From positions 1 to 24,504 of the forward strand of contig JAUWJP010000002.1 in the NCBI GenBank assembly GCA_030607635.1: a stretch of 24,504 nt of DNA, in the 5' to 3' direction. The position numbers were made by a program, and so were the translations under genes. The stretch is from Candidatus Aminicenantota bacterium. Lineage in GTDB: Bacteria; Acidobacteriota; Aminicenantia; Aminicenantales; Aminicenantaceae. The notes below the pieces were generated by a model. The model did not search any database, was not told the origin of the DNA, and worked only from the letters and a program-made list of their open reading frames with translations. The first letter of the stretch is position 1; each line of letters opens with the position of its first letter. Positions 15,522 through 21,965 of the stretch are shown here, piece by piece.

Positions 15522-16613
15522 TTACGTTATATCTTTGGGAGGTCTCTCGACAACTTCTTCTCCTTCGTCCAAACCATCTTGAATTTCAACATTAATCCCA
15601 TCACTCAATCCTGTTTTCACTTCTTTCTTCACTATATCGCCTTTTTCGTCCTTTATTTCGACAAAAGTTTTGTCTTCCTTAAACTCTACAAGCCTTTCGG
15701 GTATGACGAGAGTATTCTCTGTTTTATTGATGACCAAGTCGGCATTGGCTGAATAGCCAGCCCTTATTACTTTATTTCCTCTTTGAGTTATCTCAATCTC
15801 TACATCAAAAAGAGTCGTATTCTCCTGTTGTTTAGCTTTGGGCGAAATCCTGGACAGTCTTCCTATTATCTTCTCGTCCGGAATAGCCCCTATCTTGAGT
15901 TCAGCCATCATTCCCACATCAAGCTTTCCTACGTCAATCTCGTCTACAGTACCCTTAAAAATCAGGCTGTTCATATCTGCCAGGGTAAGGAGCTCTGTGC
16001 CTTCTTGATAAGAAGTCAAGGGGACAACAGGATCTCCTTCATTCACATTTCGTTCCAGAATTGTTCCTACGACCGCGGATTTTATGACTGTATCAATCTG
16101 TCGATCAGCAACTTTCGTGCTCCCTTTATCGATTAAGGCCAGTCTTTCCTGAGCTAGATATAGTCTCAACTGAAGTTGTTTGTACTCATGCTCAGCCGTA
16201 TCAAATTCTTTTTGCGAAACCAAATTCTCCTTTAATAACTTTTGCACACGACTATATTCATTTGAGGCTCTCTCAAGGTTGACCACAGCTATCTCCACAT
16301 TCCTTTTGGCTTCTACAAACTCAAGAGGAGTAGGATTAGGGCTGATTTCCAATAAAGGCTCTCCTGTCTTTACCTCATCTCCCACTTCAACAAAGACCTT
16401 TTTGACTATCCCTGATATTCTTGACTTCACGGCTATTTCTTTCTTGGGTTCGATGTGACCAATAGCCAAGGCCTTCTCAACTATATCCCCTCTCTGGACT
16501 TTTATCATTTTTATTCCGTCATTTTTTCCACCAGAGGAATTTTTCGCTTTAAGGAAAATAAAGGCAGCAATGATCAATAAGATGATTATCGGTATTAATA
16601 TCTTCTTAAACAT
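15522..16613 (-). CDS. MacA/HlyD-type periplasmic membrane fusion protein
   Basis: A 363-residue adaptor protein. Residues 4-21 form a single membrane anchor. Next comes the first half of a lipoyl-like domain (ALAIGHIEPKKEIAVKSRISGIVKKVFVEVGDEVKTGEPLLEIS, about 50-92), an alpha-helical hairpin (about 96-165, VEAKRNVEIAVVNLERASNE ... QLRLYLAQERLALI), the second lipoyl half (SAVVGTILERNVNEGDPVVP), a beta-barrel domain and a membrane-proximal part ending KTGLSDGINVEIQDGLDEGEEVV. It would link the MacB-like permeases to an outer-membrane channel; no TolC gene is in view. The start follows AAAGGAGGAG. It is the first gene of the four-gene exporter operon. Confidence 0.93.
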   Translation of the reverse strand: MFKKILIPIIILLIIAAFIFLKAKNSSGGKNDGIKMIKVQRGDIVEKALAIGHIEPKKEIAVKSRISGIVKKVFVEVGDEVKTGEPLLEISPNPTPLEFVEAKRNVEIAVVNLERASNEYSRVQKLLKENLVSQKEFDTAEHEYKQLQLRLYLAQERLALIDKGSTKVADRQIDTVIKSAVVGTILERNVNEGDPVVPLTSYQEGTELLTLADMNSLIFKGTVDEIDVGKLDVGMMAELKIGAIPDEKIIGRLSRISPKAKQQENTTLFDVEIEITQRGNKVIRAGYSANADLVINKTENTLVIPERLVEFKEDKTFVEIKDEKGDIVKKEVKTGLSDGINVEIQDGLDEGEEVVERPPKDIT

Positions 16614-16680
16614 AGACTCCTCCTTTACTCTTCATTTCTATAGATATATACGAATCTCAAACTCTAATGGTTCAAAAATC

Positions 16681-16710
16681 TAGAAATAATGTCTTTATAC
16701 TTAGAAATAA
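16681..16710. promoter_or_regulatory. Direct repeat TAGAAATAA upstream of the exporter operon
   Basis: TAGAAATAA occurs at 16681-16689 and again at 16702-16710, exactly 21 bases apart, i.e. two helical turns, 68-97 bases upstream of the fusion protein start. Spaced direct repeats of this type can be sites for response regulators; no regulator gene is nearby. The DNA is AT-rich, so chance is not excluded. Confidence 0.3.
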
Positions 16711-16813
16711 GGATTTAAAAGAATTTTATATTTTCTTTAGAGAAGGGATTTAGATTTTGAAGCTTAGATTTTTATGACAATCAAACTAAACAAAAAGAAA
16801 TCAGAATTTTCTT

Positions 16814-17074
16814 TTATACGCCCCCTTTTTGCTCCTTTTCAGAGCCGCGTGTGCAGAAAAATGTCTTTGTTAGCGACTGTTGGGCAAAAACAGGACATGA
16901 AAGGCAAATACACTGATCTTCTTCAACGATCTTTACATCCTTGCCGATTGTCGGAAAACAATATCCTATAGGATCAGCTCCTTGAACATAGGTCGGACAG
17001 CTTCGGCAGATGCACATTCCAATGACTTTCTGCTCCATCTCTTTCATTTCTTCCGGATTCATTTCCTCGCCCAT
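16814..17074 (-). CDS. Small cysteine-rich protein, DUF2769-like
   Basis: An 86-residue protein with an internal duplication: C21-x-C23-x2-C26-P-x11-C39 and C55-x-C57-x2-C60-P-x12-C74. In each half the order is MCICRSCPTY / QCICLSCPVF followed by a fourth cysteine, the arrangement of DUF2769 proteins. Eight cysteines in two sets of four would suit two zinc ions or two Fe-S clusters. No signal peptide, so it should be cytosolic. The start follows AAAGGAGGG. It is separated by 126 bases, holding a hairpin, from the small zinc-finger-like gene upstream. Function unknown; metal handling or redox sensing is a guess. Confidence 0.72.
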   Translation of the reverse strand: MGEEMNPEEMKEMEQKVIGMCICRSCPTYVQGADPIGYCFPTIGKDVKIVEEDQCICLSCPVFAQQSLTKTFFCTRGSEKEQKGGV

Positions 17075-17099
17075 GATCCCTCCTTTTAAGATTCAGTTA

Positions 17100-17123
17100 G
17101 AAGCTCTCGTTGCGAGAGACTTC
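17100..17123. other. Hairpin in the leader of the DUF2769-like gene
   Basis: GAAG-CTCTCG-TTG-CGAGAG-a-CTTC: six paired bases around a three-base loop, then one bulged A, then four more pairs. It lies 26 bases upstream of the start codon at 17074. No U-run follows on either strand, so it is more likely a leader stem-loop than an intrinsic terminator. Confidence 0.45.
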
Positions 17124-17200
17124 TCAGTTATGAAATTGTTATCTTTATTATCCGTTTATTAAGAATTGTGTTCAAGGGACAATACAGCCAAGCAGTCTAT

Positions 17201-17365
17201 TTATTCTTTTTTCTTTTTACTCTCCTTATCTTTTTTCCAATAATCCATACATTCAACGCTGCAAAAATGGACGACATATTCCTGACCTTCTGAGTGGAGG
17301 GCAGCTGCTTTTGGGATTATTTTTTTACAAACATGACATGGTATTTTCTCAGTGTCTTCCTTCAT
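17201..17365 (-). CDS. Small zinc-finger-like protein (DUF3330/TRASH-like), 54 aa
   Basis: A 54-residue protein too short for usual gene calls. It reads MKEDTEKIPCHVCKKIIPKA, continues with an HSEGQEYVVHFCSVECMDYW core and ends in a lysine-rich tail. The cysteines C10-x2-C13 and C35-x3-C39 make a treble-clef-like metal site as in TRASH and DUF3330 domains, which bind zinc or other metals. Its ATG overlaps the TGA of the phosphoesterase gene as ATGA, and AAAGGA precedes it, so it is translated by coupling. The purine-rich codon use matches the neighbours. The role is unknown; together with the next gene it forms a pair of tiny cysteine proteins behind a DNA-repair enzyme. Confidence 0.75.
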   Translation of the reverse strand: MKEDTEKIPCHVCKKIIPKAAALHSEGQEYVVHFCSVECMDYWKKDKESKKKKE

Positions 17366-17844
17366 TTTTCATCCTTTCCATTAATTTTTTTAAGTCTAAA
17401 AAAAAGCCAATTTCTATCTTTTGGATCTTTAGGCTTTAGCTTTATTAAACAATATTTTCCACGCATTTTTTTGCCGTTTATATCTATAATTCTCTTTGAC
17501 ACAGTTGTCTCAAGAGGAATATAATCGCCTCTGTCCCAAATCTTGACTTTTCCTGCTCCATACTCACCTTTGGGAATTATGCCTTCAAAATCTTCATAGC
17601 CTAAAGGATGGTCTTCTGTCTCGACAGCCAGCCTTCTTATTCCTTCTTCCTGAGGAGGCGATTTGGGAATTGCCCAGCTCCTAAGTACACCGTCTTCCTC
17701 TAAGCGTAAATCAAAATGGAGATGAGAGGCATCGTGCTCCTGGATAACATAAATTAGCCCTTCTGATTTCTTTTTTGTTTTTGTTTCTCCAGGCTCTGAG
17801 GTCTTCTTAAAATCTCTTTTCTTCTTGTATTTTTTTAGACTCAT
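17362..17844 (-). CDS. Stand-alone LigD-type 3'-phosphoesterase (LigD_N)
   Basis: A 160-residue single-domain protein equal to the N-terminal phosphoesterase domain of bacterial NHEJ ligase LigD, which removes 3'-phosphates and ribonucleosides from DNA ends. The motif QEHDASHLHFDLRLE (35-49) supplies H37, H43, D45 and R47, and TEDHPLGYEDFEG supplies H79 and Y83; these keep the same relative spacing as the known Pseudomonas LigD site (H42, H48, D50, R52, H84, Y88). EGIIPKGEYGAGKVKIWD follows, as in the family. The first 28 residues are a basic, disordered lead. There is no ligase or polymerase domain and no Ku gene nearby. The stop overlaps the next start (ATGA). A copy of an 18-base repeat lies just upstream. 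Confidence 0.92.
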   Translation of the reverse strand: MSLKKYKKKRDFKKTSEPGETKTKKKSEGLIYVIQEHDASHLHFDLRLEEDGVLRSWAIPKSPPQEEGIRRLAVETEDHPLGYEDFEGIIPKGEYGAGKVKIWDRGDYIPLETTVSKRIIDINGKKMRGKYCLIKLKPKDPKDRNWLFFRLKKINGKDEK

Positions 17845-17851
17845 TTCTTTC

Positions 17852-17880
17852 TTTTAATAATTATCAATTCTCCGATATCA
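17852..17880. repeat. Copy 2 of the 18-base AT-rich repeat with GATATCA
   Basis: TTTTAATAATTATCAATT then CTCC then GATATCA, identical in the first 18 bases to the copy at 12037-12062. It lies 8-36 bases upstream of the phosphoesterase start, where a ribosome-binding site would be; no GGAGG is visible there, so the minus-strand leader is AT-rich with at best GAAAGAAA. Confidence 0.5.
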
Positions 17881-17910
17881 ATTGTCAAACACCGAACATT
17901 GATTACTTGG

Positions 17911-17928
17911 TACTGAGGGACGTTCCCT
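17911..17928. repeat. REP-like fragment (GGTACTGAGGGACGTTCCC)
   Basis: GGTACTGAGGGACGTTCCCT contains the short palindrome AGGGA-CGT-TCCCT. This wording is typical of one end of REP elements spread by TnpA-REP (RAYT) enzymes as I recall them. Only part of an element seems left, with no matching second arm nearby. Confidence 0.45.
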
Positions 17929-17954
17929 TTAAATTTGATCGATCGACAAAAGGT

Positions 17955-17977
17955 GGGCTTGATGAATCAAGCCCCTA
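17955..17977. terminator. Perfect hairpin repeat at the end of the MBL/nuo operon
   Basis: GGGCTTGATGAATCAAGCCC is a 9-base perfect stem with a two-base loop, flanked by CTAC. In minus-strand sense it reads GTAGGGGCTTGATTCATCAA..., a widespread dispersed palindrome pattern in environmental bacterial genomes. It sits directly at the 3' end of the last gene of the nuo operon and is followed in that sense by ACCTTTTG, a short T-run, so it may end transcription. The TAG stop of the MBL gene (17977-17975) is formed by the repeat's own CTAC flank. Confidence 0.55.
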
Positions 17978-18826
17978 CAGGAGAGGCTCAAATGTATATT
18001 TGTTGTTTACTTTTTTGACCTTGCCAAAAAAGTGCTCTGGATCATGATTAAATGCAAGTATCCAGTCTTCTTCGATAGCCTGCTCGAAGTATTCCCTCTT
18101 ATTCTCCAATGTCTGCTGGGGAAAAAGATCATAGCTCATGATGTAAGACAACCCTACATGAGCTGAAGTCGGAACCAAATCTCCCAGGAAGAAACATACC
18201 TTTCCTCCAGTGCTGATCTTCAGACACTGATGACGGGAAGTGTGTCCAGGTACAACAATGACCTCAACTCCCTCTGAGATTTCCTTGCTTCCGTCCACAA
18301 GCTGAAGAAGCCCGTGTTTCTCCAGAGGCAGGAAATTTTGTTCTAAATAGCTGGCTTTATCCCTCTCGCTGGGATGAAGAGCGTACTCCCATTCTCCCTT
18401 CTGAATTATATATCTTGCTTCGGGGAATGTTGGGGCATCTTCCCCTTTTTCGTTTTTTGAGGTGTTGCCTCCACAATGATCAAAGTGAAGATGGGTGTTT
18501 ACGACAAGATCGATATCTTCAACCTGATATCCCAGTTTCTCAAGAGAAAGCACCAGTCCAGGTTTTCTCTCCACAGAGTAATAGTCATAAAATTTCGGGT
18601 CTAGATCACCGCCTATTCCTGTTTCAACCAGGATTAACTCTTTTGCCGTTTTTATCAGGATAGAATTTAAGGCCAGTTTAATCCTGTTCTTTTCATCAGC
18701 AGGAAATTTCTTTTCCCAGAGAGTTTTGGGAACGACCCCGAACATAGCCCCCCCATCTAGGAAAAAAAAGCCGTCTCTCAAGCCGTATATTTCGAACTGA
18801 CCTAAGGAAATCCGGTCGATTGTCAT
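17975..18826 (-). CDS. MBL-fold metallo-hydrolase, last gene of the nuo operon
   Basis: A 283-residue metallo-beta-lactamase-fold hydrolase. The metal site is complete: H112-L-H114-F-D116-H117, H195 (VVPGHTSRH), D216 (FLGDLVPT) and H261 (AFNHDPEH). The FEIYGLRDGFFFLDGGAMFG opening, the insert between HCGG and ARYIIQKGEWEYAL, and the end resemble the AHL-lactonase/quorum-quenching-like and general 'MBL fold metallo-hydrolase' proteins; the substrate cannot be told. Its ATG overlaps the nuoI stop (ATGA), so it is translated with complex I, an unusual partner. The stop codon lies in the flank of a hairpin repeat, so the original C-terminus may have been slightly different. Confidence 0.9.
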   Translation of the reverse strand: MTIDRISLGQFEIYGLRDGFFFLDGGAMFGVVPKTLWEKKFPADEKNRIKLALNSILIKTAKELILVETGIGGDLDPKFYDYYSVERKPGLVLSLEKLGYQVEDIDLVVNTHLHFDHCGGNTSKNEKGEDAPTFPEARYIIQKGEWEYALHPSERDKASYLEQNFLPLEKHGLLQLVDGSKEISEGVEVIVVPGHTSRHQCLKISTGGKVCFFLGDLVPTSAHVGLSYIMSYDLFPQQTLENKREYFEQAIEEDWILAFNHDPEHFFGKVKKVNNKYTFEPLL

Positions 18827-19296
18827 CCGATGAGCTTATCCAGATCATAGATCAAATCCTGTTGGCTGTACTGGGCAAACTCGACATTCCCAGTATCCAT
18901 ACGGATGGCATCTTCCGGACAAGCTTCAACACAAAACCCGCAGAAGCAACATCGGCCTAAATCGATGATAAACTTGGCGGGATATTTCTGGATTTCAGGA
19001 TCAGGATCCTCAGCTGCCTCAACATATATGCATTCAGAAGGACAAACCGTAACACACAGCATGCAGGCCACACAGCGAGGTTTGCCATCTGGTCTGGTCA
19101 TAAGACGGTGCAAACTCCGGTGTCTTGAAGCGATCTCTTTTTTTTGTTCAGGATACTGAATGGTCACAGATCCCTTTCTCTTCGTCTTTATCCCCAGAAC
19201 TTTCAGGATGTGGTAGAACAGATTCACAACAAAATGGCGGGTTGTAATCAGACCTCCCCTGATTATCTCGATAAAATATCCCAGTGCTTTTATCAT
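18823..19296 (-). CDS. nuoI: NADH-quinone oxidoreductase subunit I
   Basis: A 157-residue NuoI. The two 4Fe-4S sites that carry electrons to the quinone site are intact: C75-x2-C78-x2-C81-x3-C85-P and C116-x2-C119-x2-C122-x3-C126-P. The amphipathic N-terminal helices (GYFIEIIRGGLITTRHFV) that hold it against NuoH are present. C117 and C89 are extra cysteines next to the ligands. It starts four bases after nuoH, with no separate ribosome-binding site, and overlaps the MBL gene by four bases. Confidence 0.96.
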   Translation of the reverse strand: MIKALGYFIEIIRGGLITTRHFVVNLFYHILKVLGIKTKRKGSVTIQYPEQKKEIASRHRSLHRLMTRPDGKPRCVACMLCVTVCPSECIYVEAAEDPDPEIQKYPAKFIIDLGRCCFCGFCVEACPEDAIRMDTGNVEFAQYSQQDLIYDLDKLIG

Positions 19297-19300
19297 CTTC

Positions 19301-20386
19301 TTAGATAGTCATTATAATGCCTGTTCCGATGATATTAACCAAGCTTAAGGGAACAAGCAACTTCCAGCCTAAATCCATCACCTGGTCATAACGAAACCGA
19401 GGATAGGTCCAGCGGATCAAAATCTGAAGCCAGCAGAAAAAGAAAACTTTTATGTTGAAAGCTGCGACCTGCAAGAGAATAACGACCACATGAGGAAGCA
19501 ACAATTCTCCTCCCCACGGGAAGTGAAATCCGTCCGAAGCCAACCAAGGAACCTGCCAGCCTCCGAAGAAAAGAGTCGTGAGCAAAGTCGAGACAATGAT
19601 GACTTCCATGAAATCTGTCATCATGAAAAGGCCCCATTTAAGCCCGCTGTACTCTGTGAAAAATCCTATGATTTCAGATTCCCCTTCTGGAAGATCAAAG
19701 GGAACTCTTTTTGTCTCAGCAAGAGCAGCAAAGAGAAAGATACCAAATCCCAGGGGTTGGAGAAAAATTCCCCATTTTGGAAGGAAGCCAAAAAGGAGCT
19801 CCCCCTGATAAAGAACAATGCTTGAAAGTCTCAAAGATGGATAGACCATGATCAGGCCTATGAGAGATAATCCCAGGGCTACTTCATAAGAGATAACCTG
19901 AGCAGCTCCTCTCAGTCCTCCGATGAGAGTATACTTGTTATTAGAAGCCCAGCCGCTGATAATAATGCCGTATATTCCCAGAGACAACATAGCCAGGATA
20001 AACAAAAGCCCTACATTAAAATCCAGTATCTGGAGGTTTATAGTCCGGTTTCCAATGCGCAGAGTATCTCCAAAAGGGATTGCCGCAATCGTGATAGCCA
20101 CAAAAAAGAAAGAGATGAAAGGAGCCATCGTGTGGAGAAATTTTCTGGAGAAGGGAGGTACAAAATCTTCCTTAAAAATCATTTTAATGGCGTCGGCAAA
20201 GGGCTGGAAAAGACCGATGATACGTATTCCAAAGATTGAGGCTCTGTTCGCGCCAAGCCTATCCTGGATGAGTGCGCTCTCTTTTCTCTCCAGCCAGGTC
20301 AGATAGAGAGTAAGCGCAAGCAACCAGACCAGAGCACAGACAATCTTGATGAATATTACTAACATTTCAGTTAATGTTTCAGTCAT
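19301..20386 (-). CDS. nuoH: NADH-quinone oxidoreductase subunit H
   Basis: A 361-residue NuoH, the membrane subunit forming the quinone chamber and joining the peripheral arm to the membrane arm. About eight hydrophobic helices are seen. Family markers are ERKESALIQDRLGANR (loop 1), GLFQPFADAIKMIFKEDF, GWASNNKYTLIGGLRGAAQVISYEVALGL, and AETKRVPFDLPEGESEIIGFFTEYSG, containing the charged residues around the quinone entry. The end is RWTYPRFRYDQVMDLGWK. ATG overlaps the nuoG stop by eight bases (ATGACTGA) and no ribosome-binding site precedes it, so translation is coupled. Confidence 0.97.
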   Translation of the reverse strand: MTETLTEMLVIFIKIVCALVWLLALTLYLTWLERKESALIQDRLGANRASIFGIRIIGLFQPFADAIKMIFKEDFVPPFSRKFLHTMAPFISFFFVAITIAAIPFGDTLRIGNRTINLQILDFNVGLLFILAMLSLGIYGIIISGWASNNKYTLIGGLRGAAQVISYEVALGLSLIGLIMVYPSLRLSSIVLYQGELLFGFLPKWGIFLQPLGFGIFLFAALAETKRVPFDLPEGESEIIGFFTEYSGLKWGLFMMTDFMEVIIVSTLLTTLFFGGWQVPWLASDGFHFPWGGELLLPHVVVILLQVAAFNIKVFFFCWLQILIRWTYPRFRYDQVMDLGWKLLVPLSLVNIIGTGIIMTI

Positions 20387-21959
20387 TTTTTTTCTTGAAA
20401 AAAGGAATTTTCTCCCCCATCTCGCTTAAGATTGTTTCAGGAGACGGGAATTCACTATAGAACTTGGAATCCATTCCCAATTCCTTACCCAGGTCGCAAA
20501 GCACTTTCCATTCGGGCAGACTTTCTCCGGGCGGTTCTAGAGCAGGTTGAAAACCCTGGACTATCCCTTCCACATTCGTCAAGGAACCTTCCTTTTCAGC
20601 AATTAAAGCTACGGGAATGACTACATCGAAAAGAGAATTCAACTCATGCGAATAAGAAGAGAAGAGTACTTTTCTTTTTATCTTACTCAGAGCACCTTTG
20701 AGGTATTTCGGGCTGAAAAGTCCAGAAAGAAAAGGACCAAAGGCGAGGAGAAAATCCGTTCCGTCAGCCAAGGTACTCAAATCCACAGCCTTGATATCAA
20801 AGCCTATTTCTTGAGCTCCTCTTCTGTTAGGGCTAGGTTCTGATGTAAGTAAAAATCCGTCTGCTTCTCCCTCAGGGAGGTCGGCAAAGAATATCTTTTC
20901 TACTTTTAGGTCCTTTTTAAAGATTTTATGAAGGAGAAAAAGTTCTTCATTCGAAAGCCAGGTATGAAGAATTAAAGCAATCCCCGAGGTCTTTTTTGCG
21001 GAGGACATGCTATTTATTTTTTCTCCTAGGTACTCGGAGATATTTTCCCATGTAAGCACATTCTCCCCTTCTATCTTATTCAAGATAATTTTATCAGCTC
21101 TGCCCTCATCAAGGTATGAATAGCCGTATCGTCCGCGGTCACAGATCCAGAAACCGTTGACCTCAGGATTTTCTCTGGCTTTAATCCTGTAGACTCTATT
21201 TGGCAGCTCGAAACGGGAAAAACCAGGGTGATATTCGATCAGAATGTTACAGCCACGACTGCAGAGGGGGCAGATGGACTCTCCTTCTTTTAAAAACCAA
21301 CTGCGCGTCTGAAACCTGAAGTCCTCATCGGTGATGGCGCCCACCGGACAGATCTCAGCTAAATTGCCTGAATAATTATTTTCAACAGAAGTCCCTTCAT
21401 AAATATTAACACTTGAATGGACTCCGCGGTGAAATACGCCAAGGTCCTGCGTTTTGGTCACTTCTTTTAGAAACCGGACGCAACGAGTGCAGAGAATACA
21501 TCTTTCTTGATCAAGAATGAGGCTCTTTCCGATCTTTAATTTTTTCTCTCTTTTTTCTTTCGTCTCTTTAAACTGGCTTTCAAAAAGTCCGTATTCGTAG
21601 TAATAATCCTGGAGTTTACAGTCTCCAGCTTTATCACAGATGGGACAATCAAGCGGGTGTTCTGCCAGCAGAAACTCTAACACCGCTTTTCTGGCTTCAA
21701 CGACCCTTTCGCTTTTTGTCGAGATTTTCATCTCTTCCTTCACCACGGTCGAGCAAGAGAGCTCAAGCTTGGGAAAGCCCTCAATTTCGACAAGACACAT
21801 ACGGCAGCTTCCCTCTGGCGGAAAAGCAGGATGATAACATAGATGAGGAATGTGAATCCCCGCTCGCTCTGCGGCTTTCAACACAGTCGTGCCTTCCTCC
21901 GCATCTACGGGCTTTTCATCTATGAAAATCTTTATCATCTCGTTCGCTCTCTCCTGCAT
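20379..21959 (-). CDS. nuoG: NADH-quinone oxidoreductase subunit G, short form
   Basis: A 526-residue NuoG. The ferredoxin-like 2Fe-2S site is C41, C52, C55, C69; the His-ligated N5 site H101, C105, C108, C114; the N4 site C154, C157, C160, C204. A further CxxCxxxC plus C273 (C230, C233, C237) matches the off-path N7 site, which many phyla lack. Behind it the molybdopterin-oxidoreductase-like domain is cut down to about 250 residues (E. coli NuoG is about 900), although the last helices (VALIAEKEGSLTNVEGIVQGFQPA) remain. An ATG seven codons in (MIKIF) is an alternative start. It starts six bases after the nuoF stop. Confidence 0.95.
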   Translation of the reverse strand: MQERANEMIKIFIDEKPVDAEEGTTVLKAAERAGIHIPHLCYHPAFPPEGSCRMCLVEIEGFPKLELSCSTVVKEEMKISTKSERVVEARKAVLEFLLAEHPLDCPICDKAGDCKLQDYYYEYGLFESQFKETKEKREKKLKIGKSLILDQERCILCTRCVRFLKEVTKTQDLGVFHRGVHSSVNIYEGTSVENNYSGNLAEICPVGAITDEDFRFQTRSWFLKEGESICPLCSRGCNILIEYHPGFSRFELPNRVYRIKARENPEVNGFWICDRGRYGYSYLDEGRADKIILNKIEGENVLTWENISEYLGEKINSMSSAKKTSGIALILHTWLSNEELFLLHKIFKKDLKVEKIFFADLPEGEADGFLLTSEPSPNRRGAQEIGFDIKAVDLSTLADGTDFLLAFGPFLSGLFSPKYLKGALSKIKRKVLFSSYSHELNSLFDVVIPVALIAEKEGSLTNVEGIVQGFQPALEPPGESLPEWKVLCDLGKELGMDSKFYSEFPSPETILSEMGEKIPFFKKKND

Positions 21960-21965
21960 TTAATC

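Noticed and set aside
17100..17123. Hairpin as an intrinsic terminator
   Set aside because: No run of T follows on either strand, so I list it only as a leader stem-loop.
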